NCBI RefSeq assembly: GCF_007655005.1
Contig: NZ_SZVW01000021.1
Location: 62,001 to 126,000 of the forward strand
DNA: 64,000 bases
Direction: 5' to 3'
Source of the DNA: Streptomyces tibetensis
GTDB lineage: Bacteria > Actinomycetota > Actinomycetes > Streptomycetales > Streptomycetaceae
Shown piece after piece: positions 41,701 through 49,896 of this stretch (position 1 is the stretch's first letter; the number at the start of each line of letters is the position of its first letter). The position numbers were made by a program, and so were the translations under genes. The notes beneath the pieces are model-generated. The model did not search any database and was not told the DNA's origin. It saw nothing but the letters and a program-made list of their open reading frames with translations.

Positions 41701-43107
41701 TCACCGCCAGCGGCCGATCTCGACGTTCTCCAGCACGCCGAGCGCGTCCGGTACCAGGACCGCTGCCGAGTAGTAGGCCGTGACCAGGTACTTGATGATG
41801 GCCTGTTCGTTGATGCCCATGAAGCGCACCGACAGGCTCGGCTCGATCTCGTCCGGGATGCCGGAGGCGCGCAACCCGATGACGCCCTGGTCGGCCTCGC
41901 CGGTACGCAGGGCGATGATGGACGTCGTACGGGCGTCCGAGACCGGGATCTTGTTGCACGGGAAGATCGGCACACCGCGCCAGGTCGGGATGCGGTTGCC
42001 GGCCATGTCGATCGTCTCGGGCACCAGCCCGCGCTTGTTCAGCTCGCGGCCGAACGCGGAGATGGCACGCGGGTGGGCGAGGAGCATCTTGGTGCCCCGG
42101 CGCCTGCTGAGCAGCTCGTCGAGGTCGTCCGGGCTGGGCACGCCGTCGTGCGGCTGGAGCCGCTGGTCGTACTCGCAGTTGTGCAGGAGCCCGAAGTCGC
42201 GGTTGTTGATGAGCTCGTGCTCCTGACGCTCCTTCAGCGCCTCGACCGTCAGCCTGATCTGCTGCTCGGTCTGGTTCATGGGCTGGTTGTAGAGGTCGGC
42301 CACGCGCGTGTGGATGCGCAGCACGGTCTGGGCGACGCTCAGTTCGTACTCACGGGGCCGGGCCTCGTAGTCGACGAACGTGTGCGGGATGTCCGGCTCC
42401 CCGGAATGACCGGAGGAGAGGTCGATCTCCTTCTCGCCGTACTTGTTGGAGCGCTGCGAGGGGATCGAGCGGCGCTGCCGGAGGTGTTCGCGCAGGGTGT
42501 CCGAGCGCTCCGCGATCTGCTCGAACTCCTGGCGGGGCAGCACGAGCACGGTGCACGCGGTGAGGGCGCGGGCCGTGAACTCCCAGATGGCGTCCTCGTC
42601 GAGCAGCGCCTCGTCGCCGAAGTAGGCACCGTCGGCGAGGATCCCGAGGGACTCGTCGTCCCCGTAGGGGCCGGTGCCGACCTTCTCCACCCTGCCGTGC
42701 GCCAGCAGGTACACCGCGTCGGACGGGCTGCCGAAGGAGGCGATCACCTCGCCCGCCGGGATCTCCCGTTGTTCGCAGCGGCGGGAGATCTCGAAGAGCA
42801 CCTCCTCGTCCTCGTACGACCGCAGCGCCGGCAGCTCCCCCAGTTCCGCGGGGATGACCTCGACACGGTCGCCGGTCTTCACGAACGTCACCCGGCCGTC
42901 GCCGACGGCGAAAGTGAGCCGACGGTTCACCCGGTACGTGCCGCCCTGGATGTCGACCCAGGGAAGCATCCGCAGCAGCCAGCGCGAGCTGATCTCCTGC
43001 ATCTGTGGCACGGACTTGGTCGTGGTGGCCAGGTTCCGCGCGGCCGCCGTGCCGAGACTCTGCTGCGGCTTGGTCTGCTCCGTGCGGACCTCTTCGCCTA
43101 CCGACAT
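41701..43107 (-). CDS. Family 2B encapsulin-type shell protein with cyclic-nucleotide-binding domain (EshA-like)
   Basis: 468 residues. Residues 1-40 are a Gln/Thr/Ala-rich arm; 42-97 begin the HK97-like fold (RWLLRMLPWVDIQGGTYRVN). Residues about 98-213 are an inserted Crp/Fnr cyclic-nucleotide-binding beta-barrel (EVLFEISRRCEQREIPAGEV, GRVEKVGTGPYGDDESLGIL, GAYFGDEALLDEDAIWEFTA). The rest returns to the shell fold, with HELINNRDFGLLHN and a C-terminal EVEP-like SIPDEIEPSLSVRFMG segment. The usual Arg of the cNMP phosphate-binding cassette appears replaced. This matches EshA and Family 2B encapsulins, which build icosahedral shells around enzymes. ATG 43107 lies behind GGGAGGGCAG. The next gene encodes the probable cargo. 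Confidence 0.9.
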   Translation of the reverse strand: MSVGEEVRTEQTKPQQSLGTAAARNLATTTKSVPQMQEISSRWLLRMLPWVDIQGGTYRVNRRLTFAVGDGRVTFVKTGDRVEVIPAELGELPALRSYEDEEVLFEISRRCEQREIPAGEVIASFGSPSDAVYLLAHGRVEKVGTGPYGDDESLGILADGAYFGDEALLDEDAIWEFTARALTACTVLVLPRQEFEQIAERSDTLREHLRQRRSIPSQRSNKYGEKEIDLSSGHSGEPDIPHTFVDYEARPREYELSVAQTVLRIHTRVADLYNQPMNQTEQQIRLTVEALKERQEHELINNRDFGLLHNCEYDQRLQPHDGVPSPDDLDELLSRRRGTKMLLAHPRAISAFGRELNKRGLVPETIDMAGNRIPTWRGVPIFPCNKIPVSDARTTSIIALRTGEADQGVIGLRASGIPDEIEPSLSVRFMGINEQAIIKYLVTAYYSAAVLVPDALGVLENVEIGRWR

Positions 43108-43360
43108 AGAGAACTGCCCTCCCGGTTGTGACCGACGCCCACATCCCTCGGGCATCGATGTGCACCCGCAAGCCTTCCGCACCCGACGCGGTGGTGCTAT
43201 TACCCGAAAGAGCGGGAATGGATCTTCGCACTACTGGGCAGAGGGGCCCGTCACGGCGTTCGACTGCGCCCGCGTCCGGGACGCGGACCGGGTGCCCGGC
43301 CGCACCGACGGCGTCAGCCCCGAGCTCCCTCCTCCTCCACGTGCGGGTGACAATGGCTCG

Positions 43361-44269
43361 ATGACCAGCCCCGACCCGCCCGGACTCGCCGCGCTGCGTC
43401 CCCGGCTGCCGTCACCGGTGCGGGAAGTCGTGGACGACCGGTTCGAGCGCCGGGGCGTCCGGCTGCTGCTGAAGCGGGACGATCTGATCCACCCGGAGCT
43501 GATCGGGAACAAGTGGCGCAAGCTCGCGCCGAACCTGACCGCGGCGGCCGGCCGTACCGTCGTCACCTTCGGCGGCGCCTGGTCCAACCATCTGCGCGCC
43601 ACGGCCGCGGCCGGCCGGCTGCTCGGCATCCCCACGGTCGGCGTCGTGCGTGGCGACGAGCTGGCAGGCCGGCCCCTCAACCCCTCACTGACGCGCTGCG
43701 CGTCCGACGGTATGCGGCTGCACTTCGTCGACAGGGCGACCTACCGCCGCAAGTCCTCGCCCCGGGACCTGGCCGGCATCCTGCGCGCGGCGGACGCCGA
43801 GGATGCGTACGTCGTCCCCGAGGGCGGCAGCAACGCCGAGGCCGTACGCGGTTGCCGCGCACTCGGCACCGAGCTGCGGGACCGGGCCGAGGTCGTCGCC
43901 GTGGCCTGCGGCACCGGTGGCACGCTCGCGGGGCTGGCCGCCGGTCTCGGCCCCGGCGTGCGCGCCCTGGGTGTGCCGGTGCTCAGGGGCGGCTTCCTGA
44001 CCGCCGAGACGGAGGCCCTGCAGCGTGAGGCGTTCGGCGGCCGGCGTGGCACCTGGAGCCTGGACGAGCGCTTTCATTTCGGTGGTTACGCGCGCGTGCC
44101 CGCCGAGCTCGACGCCTTCGCGGAGGACTTCGAGCAACGCCACGGCCTGCCCGTGGAGCGTCTGTACGTCGCCAAGCTGCTGTACGGACTCGTCACGCTG
44201 GCCGGTGAGGGTGCCTTCCCGCGCGGGACGGCGGTCGCGGCCGTGATCACCGGCCGCCCCTTCCCCTGA
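43361..44269 (+). CDS. PLP-dependent D-cysteine desulfhydrase/ACC-deaminase-like enzyme
   Basis: A 302-residue fold-type II PLP enzyme. The PLP-binding lysine is in LIGNKWRKLAPNL, the substrate loop is TFGGAWSNHLRATAAAGRLL, and the phosphate-binding loop is VACGTGGTLAGLAAGLG. The length is slightly short of ACC deaminases, and residues are closer to D-cysteine desulfhydrase-like proteins, so it may release pyruvate, ammonia and sulphide from D-cysteine or a related amino acid. It diverges from the encapsulin operon across 253 bases; a functional link is unproven. Confidence 0.85.
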   Translation: MTSPDPPGLAALRPRLPSPVREVVDDRFERRGVRLLLKRDDLIHPELIGNKWRKLAPNLTAAAGRTVVTFGGAWSNHLRATAAAGRLLGIPTVGVVRGDELAGRPLNPSLTRCASDGMRLHFVDRATYRRKSSPRDLAGILRAADAEDAYVVPEGGSNAEAVRGCRALGTELRDRAEVVAVACGTGGTLAGLAAGLGPGVRALGVPVLRGGFLTAETEALQREAFGGRRGTWSLDERFHFGGYARVPAELDAFAEDFEQRHGLPVERLYVAKLLYGLVTLAGEGAFPRGTAVAAVITGRPFP

Positions 44270-44342
44270 GGCGCCGCCGCTCCGCCTTCGTCCGACTTCG
44301 TCCGAGGCGACGCTCCCCTTTGCCTCGGGCGGCGGTCCGCCG

Positions 44343-45941
44343 TCACGCCGCCTCCCGGAACGCCGCCGCCTCCTCCAGGTCCAGCCTGCGCAGCAGGGTC
44401 CGCAGCATCTCGTCGTCGATGTAACGGCCGTCCCGGAGCCTGACGAACACTTCACGCTCGGCGCTGATCATCTCGCGCGACAGCCGCCGGTAGGTGTCGT
44501 CGACGGACTCGCCGGTGATCGGGTTGGCCTGGCCGAGCCGCTCCCAGACGGCGTTGCGGCGGCGCTCCAGGACGATGCGCAGCCGGTCGGCGAGCGGGGC
44601 GGGCAGGGCGTTGCGTTCGTCGGTGAGGAGTTCGTCCAGGCGCCGTTCGGCGGCCCGGGAGGCCTGCGCCTGGGCGTTGGCCTCGGCCAGCGTCTCGGTC
44701 TGGGCGTCCCGCCCGGGGAACTTCAGCATCCGGATCAGCGGGGGCAGGGTCAGGCCCTGCACGACCAGGGTCCCGATGACCGTGGTGAAGGTCAGGAAGA
44801 GGATGAGGTTGCGCTGCGGGAAGGGCGCCTCTCCGTCGTGCATGGTGAGCGGGATGGAGAAGGCGATGGCCAGCGAGACGACCCCCCGCATCCCGGCCCA
44901 CGCGATCACGAACGGTCCCTTCCAGGTGGGGTTCTGTTCCCGTTCCCGCACCCGGGCCGACAGCAGCCGCGGCACAAAGGTGGCGGGGTACACCCAGACG
45001 AACCGGGTGGCGACGACGACCAGGAACACGGCGATCGCGTACCAGGCTGCCTCGACGCCCTCGTACTCCCCGAGCCCTCTCAGCACCACCGGCAGTTGCA
45101 GGCCGATCAGCGCGAACACCGCCGACTCCAGGACGAAGGCGACCATCTTCCAGACCGCCTCCTCCTGCAGGCGCGTCGCGAAATCGACCTCCCACGCGCG
45201 GTGCCCCAGGTAGAGCGCGACGACCACGACCGCGAGGACACCGGAGGCGTGCACCTGTTCGGCGACGGCGTACGCGACGAAGGGGATCAGCAGGGACAGC
45301 GTGTTCTGCAGCAGCGCCTCCTTCAGGTGCGTGCGCAGCCAGTGGATCGGCGCCATCAGCAGCAGGCCCACCACGACGCCGCCGACCGCCGCGAGCAGGA
45401 ACTCGCCGATGCCCCCGGCCCAGGTCGCTCCCTCGCCGACGGCGGCGGCCAGGGCGACCCGGTAGGCGGTGATCGCGGTGGCGTCGTTCAGCAGGGACTC
45501 GCCCTGGAGGATCGTGGTGATCCGCGACGGAAGCCCCACCCGGCGGGCGACCGCCGTGGCCGCGACGGCGTCCGGGGGCGCCACCACCGCGCCGAAGACC
45601 AGAGCCGCGGTCAGCGGCATCTCCGGCACGATCACGTACAGGGCCCAGCCCACGGCGAAGGTCGCGAACAGCACGTACCCGACGGACAGCATCGCCACCG
45701 GCCGCAGCTGCGCCCGCAGATCGAGGTAGGAGCTGTCGGTCGCGGCCGTGTGCAGCAGCGGGGGCAGGATGAGCGGCAGGACGACGTGCGGGTCGAGCGT
45801 GTACTCGGGTACCCCCGGGACGTAGCTGACCGCCAGCGCCACGGCCACCAGCAGCAGCGGCGCCGGCACCGGGGTCCGCCGCGCGGCCGCGGCGACCGCC
45901 GCACTGCCCGCCACGAGCAGCAGCAGTGGCATCACGTCCAT
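44343..45941 (-). CDS. CPA1-family Na+/H+ antiporter
   Basis: A 532-residue membrane antiporter. About twelve hydrophobic helices start at MPLLLLVAGSAAVAAAARR. The conserved ion-binding region is FGAVVAPPDAVAATAVARRV and QGESLLNDATAITAYRVALA, with the Asp pair expected for CPA1. A cytoplasmic tail of about 140 residues has charged helices (AQTETLAEANAQAQASRAAE). It exchanges Na+ or K+ for H+ for pH and salt balance. ATG 45941 is preferred over the upstream 46094 start because the extra region is antisense to the next gene's start. Confidence 0.93.
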   Translation of the reverse strand: MDVMPLLLLVAGSAAVAAAARRTPVPAPLLLVAVALAVSYVPGVPEYTLDPHVVLPLILPPLLHTAATDSSYLDLRAQLRPVAMLSVGYVLFATFAVGWALYVIVPEMPLTAALVFGAVVAPPDAVAATAVARRVGLPSRITTILQGESLLNDATAITAYRVALAAAVGEGATWAGGIGEFLLAAVGGVVVGLLLMAPIHWLRTHLKEALLQNTLSLLIPFVAYAVAEQVHASGVLAVVVVALYLGHRAWEVDFATRLQEEAVWKMVAFVLESAVFALIGLQLPVVLRGLGEYEGVEAAWYAIAVFLVVVATRFVWVYPATFVPRLLSARVREREQNPTWKGPFVIAWAGMRGVVSLAIAFSIPLTMHDGEAPFPQRNLILFLTFTTVIGTLVVQGLTLPPLIRMLKFPGRDAQTETLAEANAQAQASRAAERRLDELLTDERNALPAPLADRLRIVLERRRNAVWERLGQANPITGESVDDTYRRLSREMISAEREVFVRLRDGRYIDDEMLRTLLRRLDLEEAAAFREAA

Positions 45942-46005
45942 CGTTCTCGCCCGCCCTCGTTTTTTTCGGCGCGGTCTTCCGCCCGACCGTCGTAACCTGG
46001 CAATC

Positions 46006-46266
46006 ATGAAACAGTGCACGCACGCCGACGCGCTGCCGCACCCCGAACCCGGCCCGCTCAGCGAGACGTGTCCGGAGTGCTTGGCGGAGGGCATGGATCC
46101 GGTGCAACTACGGCTGTGCCTCAGCTGCGGTCACGTCGGCTGCTGTGACTCCTCGCCGGGACGGCACGCGGCGGAGCATCACAAGGAGTCCGGTCACCCC
46201 GTGATGCGGACCCACGAACCCGGAGAGACCTGGCGCTGGTGCTTCGTCGACCACGTCCTGGTGTGA
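46006..46266 (+). CDS. UBP-type zinc-finger protein
   Basis: An 86-residue protein that is almost wholly a zf-UBP domain. Cysteines and histidines follow the pattern C-THAD..., ETCPECLAEG, LRLCLSCGHVGCCDSSPGRH, AAEHHKESGHPVM and HEPGETWRWCFVDH. In eukaryotes this domain binds ubiquitin C-termini; in actinobacteria it is a free-standing protein of unknown role. It is divergent from the antiporter, and upstream of the sigH operon. Confidence 0.9.
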   Translation: MKQCTHADALPHPEPGPLSETCPECLAEGMDPVQLRLCLSCGHVGCCDSSPGRHAAEHHKESGHPVMRTHEPGETWRWCFVDHVLV

Positions 46267-46290
46267 CGCGACGGGACCCCGGCGGAGGAC

Positions 46291-46316
46291 GGTTCGACCG
46301 TCTGACGTCTGGGTAC
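46291..46316 (+). promoter_or_regulatory. SigB/SigH-type promoter candidate for prsH-sigH
   Basis: GGTTC (46291-46295), 15 bases, then GGGTAC (46311-46316). This fits the Streptomyces SigB-family consensus (GNNTN-N14-16-GGGTAC/T). The start would give a long leader of about 200 bases before prsH. In S. coelicolor one sigH promoter is dependent on this sigma family; other promoters are likely closer to the gene. Confidence 0.6.
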
Positions 46317-46526
46317 GTCAACCCGGCGCGCGCTCTTCCCATTTGGGCCCGCCCAACCCCTAGACACGGAGCGTATCCACAGGTTTACTGTGAGTGACGA
46401 CAAGGGGTTGGGGTCCCGGGGACAGGACCGTCGAGAGCGCGGTAGCGTCACCGCTGAACCACGTATCGCGTTACCCCGAGGGGCGACCCTCGGCCCTGAA
46501 ACGCTTGTACCACCATGGAGGTGAGG

Positions 46527-46940
46527 GTGTCCCAGATCGCAGGCGAGCCCGCGACCCAGGACTTCGTGGAAGTCCGGCTGCCGGCCGCGGGGGCCTACCT
46601 GTCGGTGCTGCGTACGGCCACGGCCGGTCTCGCGGCCCGTTTGGACTTCACCCTCGACGAGATCGAGGACCTGCGCATCGCGGTGGACGAGGCCTGCGCG
46701 ATCCTGCTTCAGCAGGCCGTGCCCGGCTCGGTGCTCAGTTGCGTCTTCCGCCTCGTCGACGACTCACTCGAGGTCACCGTCTCGGCGCCGACCACGGATG
46801 GTCATGCCCCTTCGCGGGACACCTTCGCCTGGACCGTCCTGTCCGCTCTGGCGGGCAAGGTCTCCTCCGCCGTGGACAAGGACAAAACCGTTTCGATCAG
46901 CCTCTACAAACAGCGCGGCGCGGGACCCGGGCCGGCGTGA
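46527..46940 (+). CDS. prsH: Anti-sigma factor (SpoIIAB/RsbW-type kinase fold), PrsH/UshX
   Basis: About 137 residues with a GHKL/HATPase fold: LDEIEDLRIAVDEACAILLQ is the N-box (VDEAC), with FRLVDDSLEVTVSAPTTDG as the later strand. This is the SigH antagonist of the RsbW family. GTG 46527 is chosen because GGAGGTGAGG lies just before it; an in-frame ATG at 46515 would place that ribosome site inside the gene. Its stop overlaps the sigH GTG (GTGA), so the two are coupled. In S. coelicolor UshX binds SigH and is controlled by anti-anti-sigma partners such as BldG. Confidence 0.92.
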   Translation: MSQIAGEPATQDFVEVRLPAAGAYLSVLRTATAGLAARLDFTLDEIEDLRIAVDEACAILLQQAVPGSVLSCVFRLVDDSLEVTVSAPTTDGHAPSRDTFAWTVLSALAGKVSSAVDKDKTVSISLYKQRGAGPGPA

Positions 46941-48094
46941 GGAGCGAGGACGGGCCGGTGCGGGACGAAGAGCGCGACACACGAGAGCTGCCGGCCGAGG
47001 GCACGGGCACGAGCGGCCCGACCGGCGCCCGACGCATGGCGGACGGCATCGACGGCATCCCCGAGCAGGCCCGCCCGCATCCCGAGGACGACTCCGCGGA
47101 GGCCGTTCTCCCGGGCGGCGGGCGACTGGACCGGGACGGTGCCGTGCGGAGCGCGCCTCCGGGCGAGGGGATCGCCGTACCCCCGGCCCAGGGGGGTCCC
47201 GCCACTCCCGCGAAGTCGAGAGTGGCGGAGGAGGCGAGGGCTCGGGGAAGGGCGACGGGCGGGACGATGAGCGAGCACGAGCGACACTCCGAGGATCAGA
47301 CGCCGCGCGCGCACCACGCACACGGTGCGCAGCACGGCTCTCCGGACCGCAGCGGGGCGCGCGACATGTTCCTCAAGCTGCGCACGCTGGACAGCGGCAG
47401 TCCCGAGTACGCGGAGCTGCGCAACCAGCTGGTCCGGATGCATCTGCCGCTCGTGGAGCATCTCGCACGCCGCTTCCGCAACCGGGGCGAGCCGCTGGAC
47501 GACCTCACCCAGGTGGCCACGATCGGACTGATCAAGTCGGTCGACCGTTTCGACCCGGACCGCGGCGTGGAGTTCTCGACGTACGCGACCCCGACGGTCG
47601 TCGGCGAGATCAAGCGGCACTTCCGTGACAAGGGCTGGGCGGTGCGCGTCCCACGCCGGCTGCAGGAGCTGCGCCTGGCGCTGACCACGGCGACGGCCGA
47701 GCTGTCGCAGCTGCACGGCCGCTCCCCCACGGTCCACGAGCTCGCCGAGAAGCTGGCGATCTCCGAGGAGGAGGTCCTGGAGGGCCTGGAGTCCGCCAAC
47801 GCGTACTCCACGCTGTCCCTGGACGTCCCCGACACCGACGACGAGTCCCCGGCGGTCGCGGACACCCTCGGCGCCGAGGACGAGGCGCTGGAGGGTGTGG
47901 AGTACCGGGAGTCCCTCAAGCCACTGCTGGAGGATCTCCCGCCGCGTGAGAAGCGGATCCTGCTGCTGCGGTTCTTCGGCAACATGACCCAGTCGCAGAT
48001 CGCGCAGGAGGTCGGCATCTCCCAGATGCACGTCTCCCGGCTGCTGGCCCGCACGCTGGCGCAGCTGCGGGAGAAGCTCCTCGTCGAGGAGTGA
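46937..48094 (+). CDS. sigH: SigB/SigF-family stress sigma factor SigH
   Basis: 385 residues from GTG 46937, which overlaps the prsH stop. The sigma domains occupy the C-terminal 270: region 2 MFLKLRTLDSGSPEYAELRN, LVRMHLPLVEHLARRFRNRG and DRGVEFSTYATPTVVGEIKR; region 3 with ELAEKLAISEEEVLEGLESA; region 4 with LRFFGNMTQSQIAQEVGISQ. The 110-residue N-terminus is disordered and contains alternative starts at ATG 47036 and ATG 47267 (MSEHERHS). The known S. coelicolor SigH also occurs as several sizes from different starts and processing. It governs osmotic stress and aerial development genes. Confidence 0.95.
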   Translation: MRSEDGPVRDEERDTRELPAEGTGTSGPTGARRMADGIDGIPEQARPHPEDDSAEAVLPGGGRLDRDGAVRSAPPGEGIAVPPAQGGPATPAKSRVAEEARARGRATGGTMSEHERHSEDQTPRAHHAHGAQHGSPDRSGARDMFLKLRTLDSGSPEYAELRNQLVRMHLPLVEHLARRFRNRGEPLDDLTQVATIGLIKSVDRFDPDRGVEFSTYATPTVVGEIKRHFRDKGWAVRVPRRLQELRLALTTATAELSQLHGRSPTVHELAEKLAISEEEVLEGLESANAYSTLSLDVPDTDDESPAVADTLGAEDEALEGVEYRESLKPLLEDLPPREKRILLLRFFGNMTQSQIAQEVGISQMHVSRLLARTLAQLREKLLVEE

Positions 48095-48097
48095 CGG

Positions 48098-48550
48098 CTA
48101 CTTCTCCAGGTTGCCGGAGTTGCCGGGCCCGCGAATCCCGAGGGCCCGGGTCGTCTCGGGGTTCACCAGCAGCACCAGCGACGCGACGGCCGCGGCCGCG
48201 AGGGCGATCCCGCCCGGGATGGCCATGCTGTCGGCCTGCAGCAGGTTGTAGGCCACCGGCAGCGCCATGAGCTGGGTGATCACGGCCGGGCCGCGGCTCC
48301 AGCTGCGCAGGGCGAGCAGTCCCCGGGCCGCGAACAGCGGCAGCAGTGCGAGCGCGATCAGCGTGATGCCGCCGGTCACGGCCTGCTGCCGGTCGTCGGG
48401 ATGCCCCGTGAGGCCGAGGACGAGAATCCAGACGCCGCCGACGACCAGCGCGAGGCCTTCCAGCGCGGCCAGCAGCGCGGCGTACGTCAGACGCCGGGGG
48501 CGGGGGCCGGTGGTTTCCTCGGTGGTGGTGGGGGTCTGCTCACTGCTCAC
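48098..48550 (-). CDS. Integral membrane protein, unknown function
   Basis: About 150 residues from GTG 48550 (VSSEQTPTTTEE); starts upstream to 48598 are possible. After a 20-residue polar leader come four hydrophobic helices: ALLAALEGLALVVGGVWILV, AVTGGITLIALALLPLFAAR, PAVITQLMALPVAYNLLQ and IALAAAAVASLVLLV. No catalytic motif is seen. It is convergent with sigH, whose stop is three bases away. Confidence 0.82.
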   Translation of the reverse strand: MSSEQTPTTTEETTGPRPRRLTYAALLAALEGLALVVGGVWILVLGLTGHPDDRQQAVTGGITLIALALLPLFAARGLLALRSWSRGPAVITQLMALPVAYNLLQADSMAIPGGIALAAAAVASLVLLVNPETTRALGIRGPGNSGNLEK

Positions 48551-48666
48551 CCCTGAAGAGTAGCCCTCGTCGTGCGCGCCCCTCGTGGCGAGGTTCACCC
48601 CCGCCCTCTTACCGGATCCCTACCTCGGTATGGGCCCGGTACCCCCCAGTAGGTACGCTGCCAGTC

Positions 48667-49635
48667 ATGCGTGCACTCCTCGTGGTCAATCCGGCGGCAA
48701 CCACCACAAGTGCGCGCACACGCGACGTACTGATCCATGCGCTCGCCAGCGAGATGAAGCTGGAGGCGGTCACCACCCAGTACCGGGGCCACGCGCGCGA
48801 CCTCGGCCGGCAGGCGGCGGACAGCGACGACATCGACCTGGTGGTGGCCCTCGGCGGCGACGGCACGGTCAACGAGGTGGTCAACGGCCTCCTGCACGCC
48901 GGCCCCGCGCCGGACCGTCTGCCCGGCCTCGCCGTGGTCCCCGGCGGTTCCACCAATGTCTTCGCCCGCGCCCTGGGCCTGCCCAACGACGCCGTGGAGG
49001 CCACCGGCGCCCTGCTGGACGCCCTGCGCGACGGCAGCGAGCGAACCGTCGGCCTCGGCCTGACCTCGGGTACGCCGGGCACGGAGGACGAGTCGGTGCC
49101 GGCCCGCTGGTTCACCTTCAACGCGGGGCTCGGCTTCGACGCCGGTGTGGTGGGTCGTGTGGAGCAGCATCGCGAGCGCGGCAGGAAATCCACACACGCT
49201 CTCTACGTGCGCCAGGTGATGCGTCAGCTCCTGGGCGAGCCGAACCGCCGCAACGGGACGATCACGCTGGAACGGGCAGGCGAGGATCCGGTCACCGATC
49301 TGGTGCTGTCCATAGTCTCGAACACCTCGCCCTGGACGTTTCTGGGGAATCGCCCGATCTACGCGGCACCTAAAGCCTCGTTCGATACCGGGCTCGATCT
49401 CTTCGGCCTCAGCCGCCTCTCCACGGCAGCGGTTGCCCGATATGGCACCCAGTTGCTCACTTCGTCCCCCGAGCGTGGACCCCATGGCAAGCACGCCACC
49501 TCTCTGCATGACTTGACAGAGTTCACCTTGCATTCGAAGGTCCCGCTCCCCCTCCAGATGGACGGTGACCACCTGGGGCTGCGGACTAGCGTGACGTTCA
49601 CAGGCGTACGCCGTGCACTGCGTGTGATTGTGTGA
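48667..49635 (+). CDS. Diacylglycerol kinase / lipid kinase family protein
   Basis: A 322-residue cytoplasmic enzyme of the DAGK catalytic superfamily. Motifs are VVNPAATTTSARTRDVLI, the nucleotide loop VVALGGDGTVNEVVNGLL (GGDGT) and LAVVPGGSTNVFARALGLP. A C-terminal beta-sandwich (FTFNAGLGFDAGVVGRVEQH, YAAPKASFDTGLDLFGLSRL) completes the fold. It probably phosphorylates diacylglycerol to phosphatidic acid or another lipid. It is divergent from the membrane gene and upstream of wblE. Confidence 0.92.
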   Translation: MRALLVVNPAATTTSARTRDVLIHALASEMKLEAVTTQYRGHARDLGRQAADSDDIDLVVALGGDGTVNEVVNGLLHAGPAPDRLPGLAVVPGGSTNVFARALGLPNDAVEATGALLDALRDGSERTVGLGLTSGTPGTEDESVPARWFTFNAGLGFDAGVVGRVEQHRERGRKSTHALYVRQVMRQLLGEPNRRNGTITLERAGEDPVTDLVLSIVSNTSPWTFLGNRPIYAAPKASFDTGLDLFGLSRLSTAAVARYGTQLLTSSPERGPHGKHATSLHDLTEFTLHSKVPLPLQMDGDHLGLRTSVTFTGVRRALRVIV

Positions 49636-49748
49636 GCAGAACTGGCTAAAGTCCTTTCACTCGAACGTTTAGGCCAGGATCCACCCCATGGAAGTACGGC
49701 TGTGACCTAGTCGACACCGAAGAATCAAAAAAAACTTTCCAGAAGGGG

Positions 49749-49820
49749 TTGTATCCGCCGCTGAGGTTTGCGAGTCTCTACGTGGCGATCGAGACGGCCC
49801 GCAACACCGGCCTCCACTGA
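49749..49820 (+). CDS. Possible leader peptide ORF upstream of wblE
   Basis: TTG 49749 preceded directly by AGAAGGGG opens a 23-codon frame ending at TGA 49820. It reads LYPPLRFASLYVAIETARNT and then GLH. The later codons have typical G/C third positions, though TAT, TTT and AGT are unusual. It sits about 140 bases before the wblE ATG in what should be the transcribed leader. I recall this region as strongly conserved among Streptomyces but cannot verify that. Confidence 0.4.
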   Translation: MYPPLRFASLYVAIETARNTGLH

Positions 49821-49896
49821 TCACCAGAACCCCTCTTCAATCCACAGGACCTTCGCCGGGGAACCTGGCAGTCGGCCCTTCACTTGTTGAGGGATT

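Noticed and set aside
45942..46094. Upstream start for the CPA1 antiporter
   Set aside because: The extra 51 residues are Cys/Arg-rich, lie across the start of the divergent zf-UBP gene, and lack antiporter character.
46394..46936. Upstream extension of sigH through the prsH gene
   Set aside because: That frame overlaps prsH fully and looks non-coding. The GTG overlapping the prsH stop is the natural start.
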